From assembly GCF_008369915.1 (NCBI RefSeq), contig NZ_VSRN01000001.1:2140001-2204000 (forward strand): 64,000 nt of DNA, written 5' to 3'. The position numbers and the translations under genes were made by a program. The notes under the pieces are model-generated. The model was given only the letters and a program-made list of their open reading frames with translations. It ran no database searches and was not told where the DNA came from. Positions within the stretch are counted from its first letter, which is position 1. Each line of letters starts with the position of its first letter. This document shows positions 52,064 through 60,926 of the stretch, piece after piece. Source of the DNA: Dyadobacter sp. UC 10. Its GTDB lineage: Bacteria > Bacteroidota > Bacteroidia > Cytophagales > Spirosomataceae.

Positions 52064-53293
52064 ATGAACCTTTTCAAGATCAGTTTCGCCAATATCAAAG
52101 AAAAGAAGCTCAACAGCTTCCTGAGTGCACTTTTGCTCGCGCTCGGCATTGGTATGATCTCATTGCTCCTGCTCCTGAACCAGCAGCTTGACGAGCAATT
52201 CCGGAAAAATATCAAGGGGATAGATATGGTAGTAGGTGCAAAAGGAAGCCCCCTGCAACTGATTTTATCGAGCATTTACCAGATTGACGCGCCTACCGGC
52301 AACGTTCCGCTGGCCGAGGTCAATTCGTTGCGTAAAAATCCTTTTGTAAAAACTGTTATCCCGCTTTCCATGGGCGATAGTTACCAGGGATTTCGTATCG
52401 TCGGGACAACGCCTAAATATATTGAACATTACAATGTTAAAATTGCTGAAGGGCATATTCACAATGCCTCCATGGAAGTTACCGTTGGCAGCAAGGTAGC
52501 CCGCAATGCTGGTTTGAAAATTGGAGACACTTTCGCCAGCTCCCACGGGTTGGATGGCGAAGGCGACCAGCACGATCATAAAAAATACAAAGTAACGGGC
52601 GTTTTTGCGGCCAGCGGATCGGTTGTGGACCAACTGATATTAACCCGGCTTTCGAGTATATGGGATATTCACGAACACGCAGAAGCTGGTGAAAAGAAGC
52701 ATGAAAGTGACCATCACGAAGCGGATGGCGCAGAATCTGAAGAAGAAGGACAGGATGTTACCAGTGCGCTTATCCAGTTCCGGAATCCAATGGGATTAAT
52801 GACGATTCCCCGACAGGTTAATACCAATACTTCCATGCAGGCCGCACTGCCCAGCATTGAAATAAACCGCCTTTTCTCCCTGCTGGGTGTTGGTATAGAA
52901 ACGTTACGCGCCATTGCCTTGGTAATTATTACGATTGCGGGCGTGAGTGTTTTTGTTTCTCTTTATAATTCCCTAAAAGAAAGAAAGTATGAAATGGCGC
53001 TGATGCTCTCAATGGGCGCTACCCGCACCTCTCTTTTCTTAATGTTGCTGATTGAAGGGCTTTTTCTGGCGATTATCGGCTTTCTTGCTGGTATCATTTT
53101 AAGCAGGGTCGGGCTATTGCTGTTTTCAAAAGCGGCGGAACAGGATTTTCATTATTCGCTGGGCAAATTTGCGATCCTTCCCGAGGAGATTTATCTGTTG
53201 TTCGCTGCACTGGCAGTCGGGGCGGTCGCAGCTGCACTTCCTTCTATCGGCATTTACAGGTTGAATATTTCACGCACACTGGCGGAGGAATGA
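52064..53293 (+). CDS. FtsX/MacB-type ABC permease with a histidine-rich loop
   Basis: A 409-residue permease: a first membrane segment at about 18-40 (LNSFLSALLLALGIGMISLLLLL), a long extracytoplasmic region, and the C-terminal FtsX domain with three segments (about 275-400: ALVIITIAGVSVFVSLYNSLKERKYEMALMLSMGATR). The loop holds HGLDGEGDQHDH (161-172) and, at about 203-231, a stretch with six His and many Glu (HEHAEAGEKKHESDHHE), as in metal-handling proteins. In proteobacterial zinc-linked clusters (Zrg type) a similar pair is found with a DUF3299 protein, as here; the parallel is from memory. Confidence 0.9.
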   Translation: MNLFKISFANIKEKKLNSFLSALLLALGIGMISLLLLLNQQLDEQFRKNIKGIDMVVGAKGSPLQLILSSIYQIDAPTGNVPLAEVNSLRKNPFVKTVIPLSMGDSYQGFRIVGTTPKYIEHYNVKIAEGHIHNASMEVTVGSKVARNAGLKIGDTFASSHGLDGEGDQHDHKKYKVTGVFAASGSVVDQLILTRLSSIWDIHEHAEAGEKKHESDHHEADGAESEEEGQDVTSALIQFRNPMGLMTIPRQVNTNTSMQAALPSIEINRLFSLLGVGIETLRAIALVIITIAGVSVFVSLYNSLKERKYEMALMLSMGATRTSLFLMLLIEGLFLAIIGFLAGIILSRVGLLLFSKAAEQDFHYSLGKFAILPEEIYLLFAALAVGAVAAALPSIGIYRLNISRTLAEE

Positions 53294-53302
53294 TAATCTG
53301 TA

Positions 53303-53310
53303 TAAATTTG
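53303..53310 (+). promoter_or_regulatory. Candidate -7 element before the small secreted protein
   Basis: TAAATTTG fits TAnnTTTG, 38 bases before the ATG at 53348. No TTG partner at the right distance. Confidence 0.3.
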
Positions 53311-53347
53311 TTAACCAGCCGAAATCCTTATCAAACTTCGATTTAAG

Positions 53348-53800
53348 ATGAAATCCTTCAAGACAATCATATTGTTTTTTTGCATTACCTCATTAATGGC
53401 TTTTAAACCTGCTGGAGAGCCTGTTAAGGTAACCTGGGAGACTTTGAGAGATGTTACTTTTAAGAAAAAATGGTATGCTGAGGAATCCATTTATATGCTC
53501 CACCCTACATTCGGCCCGAGTGTCCAGAAACTGAAAAACCAGCAGGTATCGATCACGGGCTATATTCTGCCGGTCGATCTGGATGCGAATCTGTATGTTC
53601 TTTCTGCATTTCCATTCAGTGCGTGTTTCTTTTGCGGCGGCGCTGGTCCGGAAACTGTGATGACGCTTAACTTTAAGAAAAAGGACGGGAGAAAATTCAA
53701 AACCGATGAAAGGCTGACTTTTACCGGCACATTGAAGCTGAATGCAGATGATATTTACCAGATGAACTACATTCTGGACGGCGCGGAAATCACGAATTAG
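53348..53800 (+). CDS. DUF3299-like secreted protein
   Basis: A 150-residue exported protein: signal peptide (TIILFFCITSLMAFKPAG), then a beta-rich core with VSITGYILPVDLDANLYVLSAFPFSACFFCGGAGPETVM, where the C-x2-C could bind metal or form a disulfide, and RLTFTGTLKLNADD. It resembles DUF3299. Following an ABC transporter with a histidine-rich loop, it may bind the transported metal, but this is inference. It ends 13 bases before the convergent nuoH stop. Confidence 0.75.
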   Translation: MKSFKTIILFFCITSLMAFKPAGEPVKVTWETLRDVTFKKKWYAEESIYMLHPTFGPSVQKLKNQQVSITGYILPVDLDANLYVLSAFPFSACFFCGGAGPETVMTLNFKKKDGRKFKTDERLTFTGTLKLNADDIYQMNYILDGAEITN

Positions 53801-53812
53801 GGTATTAAATGA

Positions 53813-54901
53813 TCAGATTCCGATCAGGCGCCAGACACCGCAAATAAAGAATAGCACAAGTCCGACTGGCGTTAATACTTTCCAGCCGAGGTACATGAGC
53901 TGATCCACCCTGAGACGTGGTAATGTCCATCTGGCCCACATTTGAACCAGGACCCCGAAAACCGCTTTCCCAAGCAACCAAAAGGCGCCGGTCAAATAGC
54001 CAAACCACGTTCCCGGCTCACCGCTGGTCCAGTCCGCAAGGCGCAACGGGCCAATGTTTGGAAATGGCGTGTTCCAGCTTCCCAGGAACAGAATAGCGCC
54101 AAGCAATGACACAAGCAGCATCATACCGTATTCCGACAGCATAAATATCGCCCAGCGCATTCCCGAATATTCGGTGTGAAAACCTGCAACAAGTTCCGAT
54201 TCACCTTCCGGTAAGTCAAAAGGCGCGCGGTTACACTCCGCCAGGGAAGCAATAAAGAATATGACGTATGCGATCAACAGAAACGGATTTCTAATAATAT
54301 TCCAGGATAAAAATCCTCCCACTGCGCTGATATCCAATCCGAACTGTTTCATTTCAAACAGGTACACCGGATCTACCGAGTAAATACCTTGCTGGAAACT
54401 GATAGCCTGCAAATCAAGCGTCTGCGTGAGCATTACCACGCAGAGAATCGACAAACCAAGGGGAATTTCATAAGATATGATCTGCGCCACTGCACGCATC
54501 GCACCGAACAACGCAAATTTATTATTGGACCCCCAGCCCGCCATCAGCAACCCCACGACATCGACGGAAACAATGGTAAGCAGGAAAAAAACACCGACGG
54601 CAGCACCAGAGCCAGCCAGGTCAGGAGCAAGAGGCACCACAGCAAATCCCGCGAAAACTGAAATGAAAATAACGAAAGGAGCGACCAGAAAAAGCCATTT
54701 ATCAGCTGCTCTGGGCACAATATCTTCCTTTTGAAGTAATTTTAAAAGATCGGCGAATAACTGTAAAAGTCCCCATTTACCTACTTCCATTGGCCCCATC
54801 CTGTCCTGGATAAATGCAGAGACCTTTCTTTCCAGGTACACGCCTATGACCACAAAACCGGGCACAAGCAGTAAAAATATAATCAGCGTAAATGGTATCA
54901 A
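53813..54901 (-). CDS. nuoH: NADH-quinone oxidoreductase subunit H
   Basis: A 362-residue membrane subunit of respiratory complex I lying at the quinone pocket. It has the family signature RKVSAFIQDRMGPMEVGKWGLLQLFADLLKLLQKEDIVP, eight or so membrane segments, the loop AECNRAPFDLPEGESELVAGFHTEYSGMRW, and the C-terminal RWTLPRLRVDQLMYLGWKVL. The only in-frame start near the end is TTG at 54901. No other nuo gene is next to it, which is unusual. A candidate promoter lies just upstream. Confidence 0.93.
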   Translation of the reverse strand: MIPFTLIIFLLLVPGFVVIGVYLERKVSAFIQDRMGPMEVGKWGLLQLFADLLKLLQKEDIVPRAADKWLFLVAPFVIFISVFAGFAVVPLAPDLAGSGAAVGVFFLLTIVSVDVVGLLMAGWGSNNKFALFGAMRAVAQIISYEIPLGLSILCVVMLTQTLDLQAISFQQGIYSVDPVYLFEMKQFGLDISAVGGFLSWNIIRNPFLLIAYVIFFIASLAECNRAPFDLPEGESELVAGFHTEYSGMRWAIFMLSEYGMMLLVSLLGAILFLGSWNTPFPNIGPLRLADWTSGEPGTWFGYLTGAFWLLGKAVFGVLVQMWARWTLPRLRVDQLMYLGWKVLTPVGLVLFFICGVWRLIGI

Positions 54902-54929
54902 TGCCTTTTAGGTATAATGCTCGATTTGA

Positions 54930-54937
54930 CAAAAGTA
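54930..54937 (-). promoter_or_regulatory. Candidate -7 element before nuoH
   Basis: Minus-strand TACTTTTG fits TAnnTTTG, 29 bases before the TTG start. It lies between gldB and nuoH, so nuoH may have its own transcript. Confidence 0.4.
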
Positions 54938-54947
54938 AGTAAAAAAG

Positions 54948-55958
54948 TTACTCCACTTCGTCTGGCTGGCCACTATACCCCGATTCCTGCAAAATCCGGC
55001 TGGCATTGTCGATATCCATCAGCTCCACGATAGAGACTTCAGGGTTATTATCCATAAACATTCCAACAATCCGCCAACCTACCCAACGCGCTATTGCGCC
55101 AGGCACTTTTTCCCCAATTTCGGTCGTAAATGGCCGCTCCTCAATAAATTTACGCTTTTGAAGCACATTCTTTTCGTACAAAAGCTTGCTGGCTATGAAG
55201 TAGCCCCAGATATTTTGCTGGCTGTTATAAGTCTTTTTAAGGTCCGAGTCGGAATAACCTATAATATAGCTGTCGGGCGTGTGGGGAAGCATGAATTTGA
55301 CGAATTCATAACCCTTTCCATAGCCGATCATATCTCCCAAAAGCGTCAGATCACCCGGACTTGTGCGGTTATATTTATTCGATAAGAAGAAAACGATTGA
55401 TGGAACAATGTATTCTTTCTGGTACCGGCGCAGCTGATAATCGAACACGTCGGGGCGGTATCGTGCAGCGGGGCCGCCAAAATAATCCAGCCCGATAATG
55501 ATCAGTGAGTCAGATATATATAAATCGCTCCCAGTGAAACCTGTAACAATAAATTTGACCTGGGGAGCTTGAAATGCAGGGTAGTAATATTTAATGCGTT
55601 TGAATGCAGCGGTAAGCGAATCGATAATTCCGGTTTTCCTGTCGCCAATCAACGAATCAAGCTGACCTTTAAAATTTTGAAAATCAGGATTTTGTAAGAC
55701 GTTGAATAAATATCCGGCAAGTCGTGTGGAATCTACCGGTGCCTCTGAGAAGTAATACTTGTTCAGGTAACTGTGTTTGTTTAAAAAAATTTGTACTTCT
55801 GTAACCGACTTGCAGGCAAATAGCTGCTGATCCAGATTTTCCGACTCAATATTGATATTTATATCGCTGATGTCAGGCTCGCTCCGGTGATCAGGTTTAC
55901 AGGAAAACGAAAGTGCAGCCAGCAGAAAAAGCAAGATAATGTTCTTTAAATAAACCAT
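54948..55958 (-). CDS. gldB: Gliding-motility lipoprotein GldB
   Basis: A 336-residue lipoprotein: signal ending in AALSFSCKPDH, followed by the GldB body with FKRIKYYYPAFQAPQVKF, LIIIGLDYFGGPAARYRPD, QKEYIVPSIVFFLSNKY, and ERPFTTEIGEKVPGAIARWVGWRIVGMFMDNNPE. GldB is needed for gliding in Flavobacterium johnsoniae, but many non-gliding Bacteroidota keep it. The zinc-protease-like look of the family suggests a surface role. It diverges from the next gene by 18 bases. Confidence 0.9.
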   Translation of the reverse strand: MVYLKNIILLFLLAALSFSCKPDHRSEPDISDININIESENLDQQLFACKSVTEVQIFLNKHSYLNKYYFSEAPVDSTRLAGYLFNVLQNPDFQNFKGQLDSLIGDRKTGIIDSLTAAFKRIKYYYPAFQAPQVKFIVTGFTGSDLYISDSLIIIGLDYFGGPAARYRPDVFDYQLRRYQKEYIVPSIVFFLSNKYNRTSPGDLTLLGDMIGYGKGYEFVKFMLPHTPDSYIIGYSDSDLKKTYNSQQNIWGYFIASKLLYEKNVLQKRKFIEERPFTTEIGEKVPGAIARWVGWRIVGMFMDNNPEVSIVELMDIDNASRILQESGYSGQPDEVE

Positions 55959-55976
55959 TCGAATACAAAAAATAAC

Positions 55977-56855
55977 ATGTCAGGTGAATTTTCAAAAGTA
56001 GAAAAAAAACGGATAAGCATTCTTGGATGCGGTTGGCTGGGCATCGCATTAGCTCAACGTCTGCTGGTCGATCCTATTACATTGGAGGTAAAAGCGAGTA
56101 CTACCTCTGAGGCAAAGCTGGCCGATTTCGACGCCCGGAACCTGAAAGGATTTTTACTACCATTAACTCCCGGATTTTCAGCAAAAGGAGAGACGATTCG
56201 AAATTTCTTCGACGCCGACACGCTGGTCATTTCCCTCCCTCCACGATCGGGCAAAAATGAACCTGGCTTTTATACTCAGCAAGTCAAGGCTATTATAGAA
56301 GCAGTAAAACCCTCACCCGTTCAGGAGGTAGTATTTGTTAGCTCCACCAGTGTTTACCCGGACCTTAACAGAACGGTTATTGAAGAAGACGTAACATTGC
56401 CGGAGCACTCGACGGCGCGTGAAATGGTTCTAGCTGAAAATTTAATTGAAGCGTTAAGACCTGAAAAAACAGTCGGTATACTCAGATTTGGCGGTTTACT
56501 CGGCTACAACCGGATTCCTGGCAAATATGTGCAGGGGCAAAAAGACATGTCAACAGGTGAAATCCCGGTCAACTATATTCATCGGGATGATGGTGCTGCG
56601 ATAATTCTGACAATCTTAAAATTAGGATTGAAGAACGAGACCTTTAATGTTGTTGCGCCTCTTCATCCCCCGCGAAAATCTGTTTATCTGGATACCTGCG
56701 CACAGTTTGACTGGGAAGCTCCAACATTTTTACCCACTCCACAAAGTCCTGATTTCAAAGTTGTTTCAAACGAAAAACTGATTCGGAGCTATCCCTACGA
56801 ATTTCTGTATCCCGACCCCCTTCGATTTATGTACACGCTGGAGGATCCGGTTTGA
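55977..56855 (+). CDS. NAD(P)-binding sugar-epimerase-like protein (YeeZ type)
   Basis: A 292-residue Rossmann protein: KKRISILGCGWLGIALAQRL, LVISLPPRSGKNEPGFYTQQ, VVFVSSTSVYPDLNRTVIEED (the S-S-T-S-V-Y block of extended SDRs) and the late YIHRDDGAAIILTILK. The Y-x3-K of active epimerases is not seen; the Tyr of the VYP segment may be the only remnant. YeeZ-like proteins have unknown substrates. Divergent from gldB by 18 bases. Confidence 0.82.
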   Translation: MSGEFSKVEKKRISILGCGWLGIALAQRLLVDPITLEVKASTTSEAKLADFDARNLKGFLLPLTPGFSAKGETIRNFFDADTLVISLPPRSGKNEPGFYTQQVKAIIEAVKPSPVQEVVFVSSTSVYPDLNRTVIEEDVTLPEHSTAREMVLAENLIEALRPEKTVGILRFGGLLGYNRIPGKYVQGQKDMSTGEIPVNYIHRDDGAAIILTILKLGLKNETFNVVAPLHPPRKSVYLDTCAQFDWEAPTFLPTPQSPDFKVVSNEKLIRSYPYEFLYPDPLRFMYTLEDPV

Positions 56856-56870
56856 GGAGGTTTGAATAAA

Positions 56871-56900
56871 AAAATCCGCAGAATTATCTCCGCGGATTTT
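56871..56900. terminator. Bidirectional terminator between the epimerase-like and TlpA genes
   Basis: AAAATCCGC (56871-56879) pairs with GCGGATTTT (56892-56900), 9 bp. Minus-strand tail TTTTTTTATTC; plus-strand tail short. Confidence 0.85.
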
Positions 56901-56925
56901 AAACATGAATAACCAAAAAAGTGAA

Positions 56926-58083
56926 TTATTGGGCACCTCCGCCTAGTAATTCATTCAGTTTACTTTCCAGGGCTGCGCCCCGCAGGTTTTTGGCGATGAT
57001 TTTACCGTCTTTATCTATCAGAAAAGTAGCTGGTATCGCATTAACCCCATAAGTTTGTGCAACGCCGGACTTCCATTTCTTGAGTTCCGACCCGTGCTGC
57101 CATTTCAGATTATCTTTCGCAATAGCCGTTTTCCACGCTTTTTCGTTGTCGTCGAGCGAAACGCCGTAAATGTCAAATCCCTTGTCTTTGAATTTATCAT
57201 ACATCCGGACCACATTCGGATTTTCCATCCGGCAAGGCCCGCACCAGGATGCCCAAAAATCAATCAAAACATATTTACCACGCAATGAGGACAATGCTAC
57301 CGGCTTGCCTTCGGGGCTGTTTAATGTAAAGTCGGGCGCTTCCTCCCCTACCGATACGCCTGCGAATCTTTTGATTTGTCCGACGAACATTTTTGCAAGC
57401 GTTGGCATTGGCTGTACTTTTTCGTATTCGCCAGCCAGCTTTTTAAGTACCTCAAGATCAGTATCCGGATTCAGAAAGTTATTGGCAGTGAAAAGTGCGA
57501 CCAGCGAAGTACCCATTTCAGGAAGTAATGTCTTAATAGTGGTAAGACGCTCTCCATCGGCTTTGGCGAAAGATTGCTGTATTTCAGCAATCTTTTTGGT
57601 ATCCTTCTTTTCTTCGGCCGCCGCGTACTCTTCATTCCACACTGTCACCTTTGCCGCGAATGCCTGCATCAGCTGATCTATCTGCGCATAATACTCCATG
57701 TTTTTAGATCCTGAAACTTCGGCTTTTCCTCCGTTACCTTTGGCATCTTTATTAGTACCGTCGGCTGTTACGTTAAAGTTTTCACCCCCTTCAACCAGAA
57801 GAACTACTTTTTGTCTGTCGGCTATATTGAGAGAAAAAAAGCTTCCTCTGTCATTTTCTGTACTTTTTATAGCAAATGTGCCGTCCGCTTTAAGTTGGGT
57901 TGAATCGATTTTCACCGAAGAGCCGCCGACTGAGGATTTGGAAAGGATTACCTTCTCTCCTTTTGCGCCATTTTTTACTTTTCCTGCGATATTAAATTCT
58001 TTTGGTTCGAGTTGCTGAGCCTGGGATTGCATTCCGGCCAAAGCGAAAACAGCTACCAAAAAGCTTTTCATACATCTATTCAT
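56926..58083 (-). CDS. TlpA-like thiol-disulfide protein with DUF4369-like N-terminus
   Basis: A 385-residue exported protein: signal (FLVAVFALAGMQSQAQ), a DUF4369-like beta-rich part (about 25-125: FNIAGKVKNGAKGEKVILSKS), a helical middle, and a C-terminal thioredoxin domain (about 245-385: GEEAPDFTLNSPEGKPVALSSLRGKYVLIDFWASWCGPCRMENP) with the W-C-G-P-C active site. It handles disulfides in the periplasm. Several are found per Bacteroidota genome. It lies 35 bases after gatB. The ATG at 58083 is used; an internal ATG at 58071 is also good. Confidence 0.9.
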   Translation of the reverse strand: MNRCMKSFLVAVFALAGMQSQAQQLEPKEFNIAGKVKNGAKGEKVILSKSSVGGSSVKIDSTQLKADGTFAIKSTENDRGSFFSLNIADRQKVVLLVEGGENFNVTADGTNKDAKGNGGKAEVSGSKNMEYYAQIDQLMQAFAAKVTVWNEEYAAAEEKKDTKKIAEIQQSFAKADGERLTTIKTLLPEMGTSLVALFTANNFLNPDTDLEVLKKLAGEYEKVQPMPTLAKMFVGQIKRFAGVSVGEEAPDFTLNSPEGKPVALSSLRGKYVLIDFWASWCGPCRMENPNVVRMYDKFKDKGFDIYGVSLDDNEKAWKTAIAKDNLKWQHGSELKKWKSGVAQTYGVNAIPATFLIDKDGKIIAKNLRGAALESKLNELLGGGAQ

Positions 58084-58117
58084 AACCAAGTCAGGTCTTA
58101 TTTTGGAGAAATCAATA

Positions 58118-59611
58118 TTATAACTTCTTTGCCAGCAATTGGTTCACCAGCTTCGGATCCGCGCTATTGTTCGACTTTTTCATTACCTCTCCTACAAACA
58201 ATCCGATCAAACCCTTTTTGCCTTTCCGATAAGCGGCTACCTTGTCCGGCATTGAATTAATTACCTCATCTACCAACGATTCCAGCTCGTTTGTATTGCT
58301 GTTTTGGAGCCAGTTATTTGTAGAAGCAATCTCCTGCGGGTCACGCTGTGGCTCCTCCAAAAGTACCGGAAAAATCTTCTGTGTAGCTACGGAATTACTC
58401 ACAACCCCCGATTCGCAAAGTGCGATCAGGGCGGCCAGACTCTGAGGACTTACCGGGAACAATTCTATGTTTCCGCCATTCTCATTTAAAAAGGACTTTA
58501 CCGGCCCCATTAACCAGTTCGATGCTACCTTATATGCCGGTGTATGGGTGCAAACCGCCTCAAAATAATCAGCAATTTCTTTTGTATCCGTCAACACCAT
58601 CGCATCATAAGCAGGGATACCATACTGATTTACAAACTTTTCGCGCAATTCGTGAGGTAAGGCCGGCATTGCAGATTGAATAGCTGCCAGCCATTCTTCC
58701 GAAATTACGACAGGTGAAAGATCAGGATCAGGGAAATAGCGGTAGTCATTCATTGTCTCCTTCACCCGCATTCCATAAGTCTGCCCATTGTCCACATCGA
58801 ACATACGCGTTTCCTGCTGGACCTGGCCGCCATTTTCAAGCAACGCAATCTGCCGTCTCTCTTCAAAACTGATCGCCCGCATCATATTACGGATCGAGTT
58901 CATATTCTTGATCTCGACTTTGGTACCATATTCTTTGGCTCCGTATTTGCGTACAGAAACATTCACGTCGCAGCGCAGTGAGCCTTCCTCCATATTACCG
59001 TCACTGATGCCGAGGTACCGCACAAGCCGGCGTATCTCCGTTACGAAAGCACCTGTCTCCTCCGCCGATCTTAAATCCGGTTCGGAAACCATTTCAACCA
59101 GCGGGGTACCTGCACGGTTGTAATCCAGCAATGTCTCTTCCTGATCGCCTTCATGAACCGACTTACCGGCATCTTCTTCCAGGTGAATGTGGTGAAAACG
59201 GATTATTTTGTCCGTATTCTTCCCTTCCGTATTCTTGAATGAAATAGCGACACCGCCATTTTCGCAAATAGGCTTTTTATCCTGCGAAATCTGATAGCCT
59301 TTCGGAAGGTCCGGGTAAAAGTAATTTTTACGGTCAAAAACAGTCTTTCTGCTGATCGAACAGCCGCACGCCAATCCAAGCCGCACTGCATATTCAATTG
59401 CTTTTTTATTAATTTTTGGAAGCGTGCCCGGCAGAGCGAGCGTAAGCGGGCCTATGTTGGTGTTGGGTTCTGTACCAAAAAGATTAATGTCCCGGGCAAA
59501 AAGCTTGGATTCTGTCAATAGCTGACAATGCACTTCCAGTCCGATTACCGTTTCATAGGTAGCCAGGAGTTCGTCGGTGATATCAGCTGGTTGCAGGGTA
59601 TTTTGAGTCAT
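58118..59611 (-). CDS. gatB: Aspartyl/glutamyl-tRNA amidotransferase subunit B
   Basis: A 497-residue kinase/synthetase subunit of GatCAB, which turns Glu-tRNA(Gln) or Asp-tRNA(Asn) into the amide form. It opens TYETVIGLEVHCQLLTESKLFARD, has the FDRKNYFYPDLPKGYQISQ block, DYNRAGTPLVEMVSEPDLRS, and a C-terminal tRNA-binding YqeY-like tail (GEVMKKSNNSADPKLVNQLL). An open frame extends to 59662, but the ATG at 59611 is the family start. GatA and GatC are not nearby. Confidence 0.96.
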   Translation of the reverse strand: MTQNTLQPADITDELLATYETVIGLEVHCQLLTESKLFARDINLFGTEPNTNIGPLTLALPGTLPKINKKAIEYAVRLGLACGCSISRKTVFDRKNYFYPDLPKGYQISQDKKPICENGGVAISFKNTEGKNTDKIIRFHHIHLEEDAGKSVHEGDQEETLLDYNRAGTPLVEMVSEPDLRSAEETGAFVTEIRRLVRYLGISDGNMEEGSLRCDVNVSVRKYGAKEYGTKVEIKNMNSIRNMMRAISFEERRQIALLENGGQVQQETRMFDVDNGQTYGMRVKETMNDYRYFPDPDLSPVVISEEWLAAIQSAMPALPHELREKFVNQYGIPAYDAMVLTDTKEIADYFEAVCTHTPAYKVASNWLMGPVKSFLNENGGNIELFPVSPQSLAALIALCESGVVSNSVATQKIFPVLLEEPQRDPQEIASTNNWLQNSNTNELESLVDEVINSMPDKVAAYRKGKKGLIGLFVGEVMKKSNNSADPKLVNQLLAKKL

Positions 59612-59642
59612 AATGATGTGAAATGCTATTACAAAGATATGC

Positions 59643-59675
59643 ATACGGGCCGTCCATAGCATGAACGGCCCGTAT
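59643..59675. terminator. Perfect hairpin between the cytochrome c and gatB genes
   Basis: ATACGGGCCGT (59643-59653) and ACGGCCCGTAT (59665-59675), 11 bp perfect with an 11-base loop. Neither side has a proper T tract (plus side TTTATC), so it may be a weak terminator or an mRNA-end structure. Confidence 0.55.
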
Positions 59676-59697
59676 TTATCAGACTATGAAGTCTTTT

Positions 59698-60246
59698 TTA
59701 CAAAGAATTGATCCAGTTGGCAATGATCACGATGTCAGCCTTTGGAACGTGGGCCAGAGGTGCCATTGGAGGATATCCCGGCCAGTGCTCAGGTTTTGGA
59801 TTGTGAACGAGTTCAACAATTTCATCCGCCGAATATTTCTTTTTAGCAACTTCCGAATATGCAGGCCCGATCACTTTATCATAAGCCTGGTGACAGGCAA
59901 AACAAGCGTGTTTGTTAAGCAGTGCTGAAACCTCAGCCGGAACAGCTTTACGTTTAGGTGCTGCAGCCACCGCGGGAGTTGCCGCATCAGGCGCAGCAGC
60001 CGTAGAATCACCCGCTTTGGAAGAATCACCGGCGGGAGCAGGTGCGGCAGCCGGAGCAGCAACTGGTTTTTCCGGTTGGTTTTTACGATCGTTCGCCAGT
60101 TTCACAATCGCTGTTTCTTCTCTTGACTTACTGCCTGAACCATAATACTGGTCATATTTGTCACGATCTTCCTTTGAGGAACAGCCTGTAATAAAGTAAA
60201 CCGCCAAGGCTATTACTGCCCAAGAAGTGCTTTTTTTCAATGTCAT
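59698..60246 (-). CDS. Lipoprotein cytochrome c
   Basis: A 182-residue lipoprotein: signal ending in YFITGCSSKED, an Ala/Pro-rich flexible linker (about 60-105, with repeats of A and P such as PVAAPAAAPAPAG), and a single class I cytochrome c domain with heme motif CFACH and likely Met ligand in PPMAPL. Such proteins carry electrons in the periplasm, often to terminal oxidases. The ATG at 60246 fits the lipoprotein signal better than the upstream start. It is upstream of gatB on the same strand. Confidence 0.87.
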   Translation of the reverse strand: MTLKKSTSWAVIALAVYFITGCSSKEDRDKYDQYYGSGSKSREETAIVKLANDRKNQPEKPVAAPAAAPAPAGDSSKAGDSTAAAPDAATPAVAAAPKRKAVPAEVSALLNKHACFACHQAYDKVIGPAYSEVAKKKYSADEIVELVHNPKPEHWPGYPPMAPLAHVPKADIVIIANWINSL

Positions 60247-60460
60247 TGTTTTCAATTTTAAAATTTCCGCCAGATTAAGGATTGTATTCAAACATCACAC
60301 GAAGAAAGCATGTTTGCTCGATATTTCCTTCATTTCAGGGGTAGAAAATAGAATTAATCAGCAACTTTGCAGCCGTTACCAATTTGTACAACAAGCATTT
60401 AAGCAATCGGTGCCAGGTGAAAAATACCTGAAAATTTCTATGTATATTTTTATCTTATTA

Positions 60461-60491
60461 TTGTGATTAAAATTAAATGTTGTTACTTTTG
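60461..60491 (+). promoter_or_regulatory. Promoter of rpmG-DUF4295
   Basis: TTG (60461-60463) and, after 20 bases, TACTTTTG (60484-60491): an exact match to the Bacteroidota TTG-N20-TAnnTTTG pattern. Transcription would start near 60497, about 24 bases before the rpmG ATG. Confidence 0.85.
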
Positions 60492-60520
60492 CACTCCTAT
60501 TTGTAAAAACGATTAAAGAA

Positions 60521-60703
60521 ATGGCTAAGAAAGGTAATAGAGTACAGGTCATACTGGAATGCACAGAACAGAAAGAAAGCGGTGTTCCGGGAATGTCACG
60601 CTATGTGACTACAAAAAATCGGAAAAATACGCCAGGCCGTATGGAATTGAAAAAATTCAATTCTTTCCTGAGACGCTATACAGTCCATAAAGAGATTAAA
60701 TAA
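60521..60703 (+). CDS. rpmG: 50S ribosomal protein L33
   Basis: A 60-residue protein, [20 protein letters not shown], with [22 protein letters not shown], the L33 core. It has only one Cys (in ECT), so it is the C-minus type without the four zinc cysteines of the C-plus form. In many Bacteroidota rpmB (L28) precedes it, but no L28 gene is in front here. Followed by DUF4295 after 27 bases. Confidence 0.97.
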   Translation: MAKKGNRVQVILECTEQKESGVPGMSRYVTTKNRKNTPGRMELKKFNSFLRRYTVHKEIK

Positions 60704-60730
60704 GTTATTAAACTTTAACAATATACAGAC

Positions 60731-60883
60731 ATGGCAAAGAAAGTAGTTGCTACCCTGAAAAAAGAAGGCGGTAAATCATTTGCCAAAGTGATTAAAGCCG
60801 TAAGATCCCCTAAAACCGGAGCTTATACCTTCAAAGAAGAGATCGTACCCCTGGATGGTGTACAAGGCGCGTTGAAAAACTGA
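60731..60883 (+). CDS. DUF4295 protein (proposed ribosomal protein bL38)
   Basis: A 50-residue basic protein starting MAKKVVATLKKEGGKSFAKV and ending VQGALKN. DUF4295 is confined to Bacteroidota and is placed behind rpmG, as here. I recall it being seen as a new large-subunit protein, bL38, in the Flavobacterium johnsoniae ribosome structure; that is from memory and not shown by this sequence. It lies 27 bases after rpmG and ends in a clear terminator. Confidence 0.88.
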   Translation: MAKKVVATLKKEGGKSFAKVIKAVRSPKTGAYTFKEEIVPLDGVQGALKN

Positions 60884-60926
60884 TATCATTCCGGTTTTGA
60901 CACCAAGTCATTAAAAGTCCATTTCG

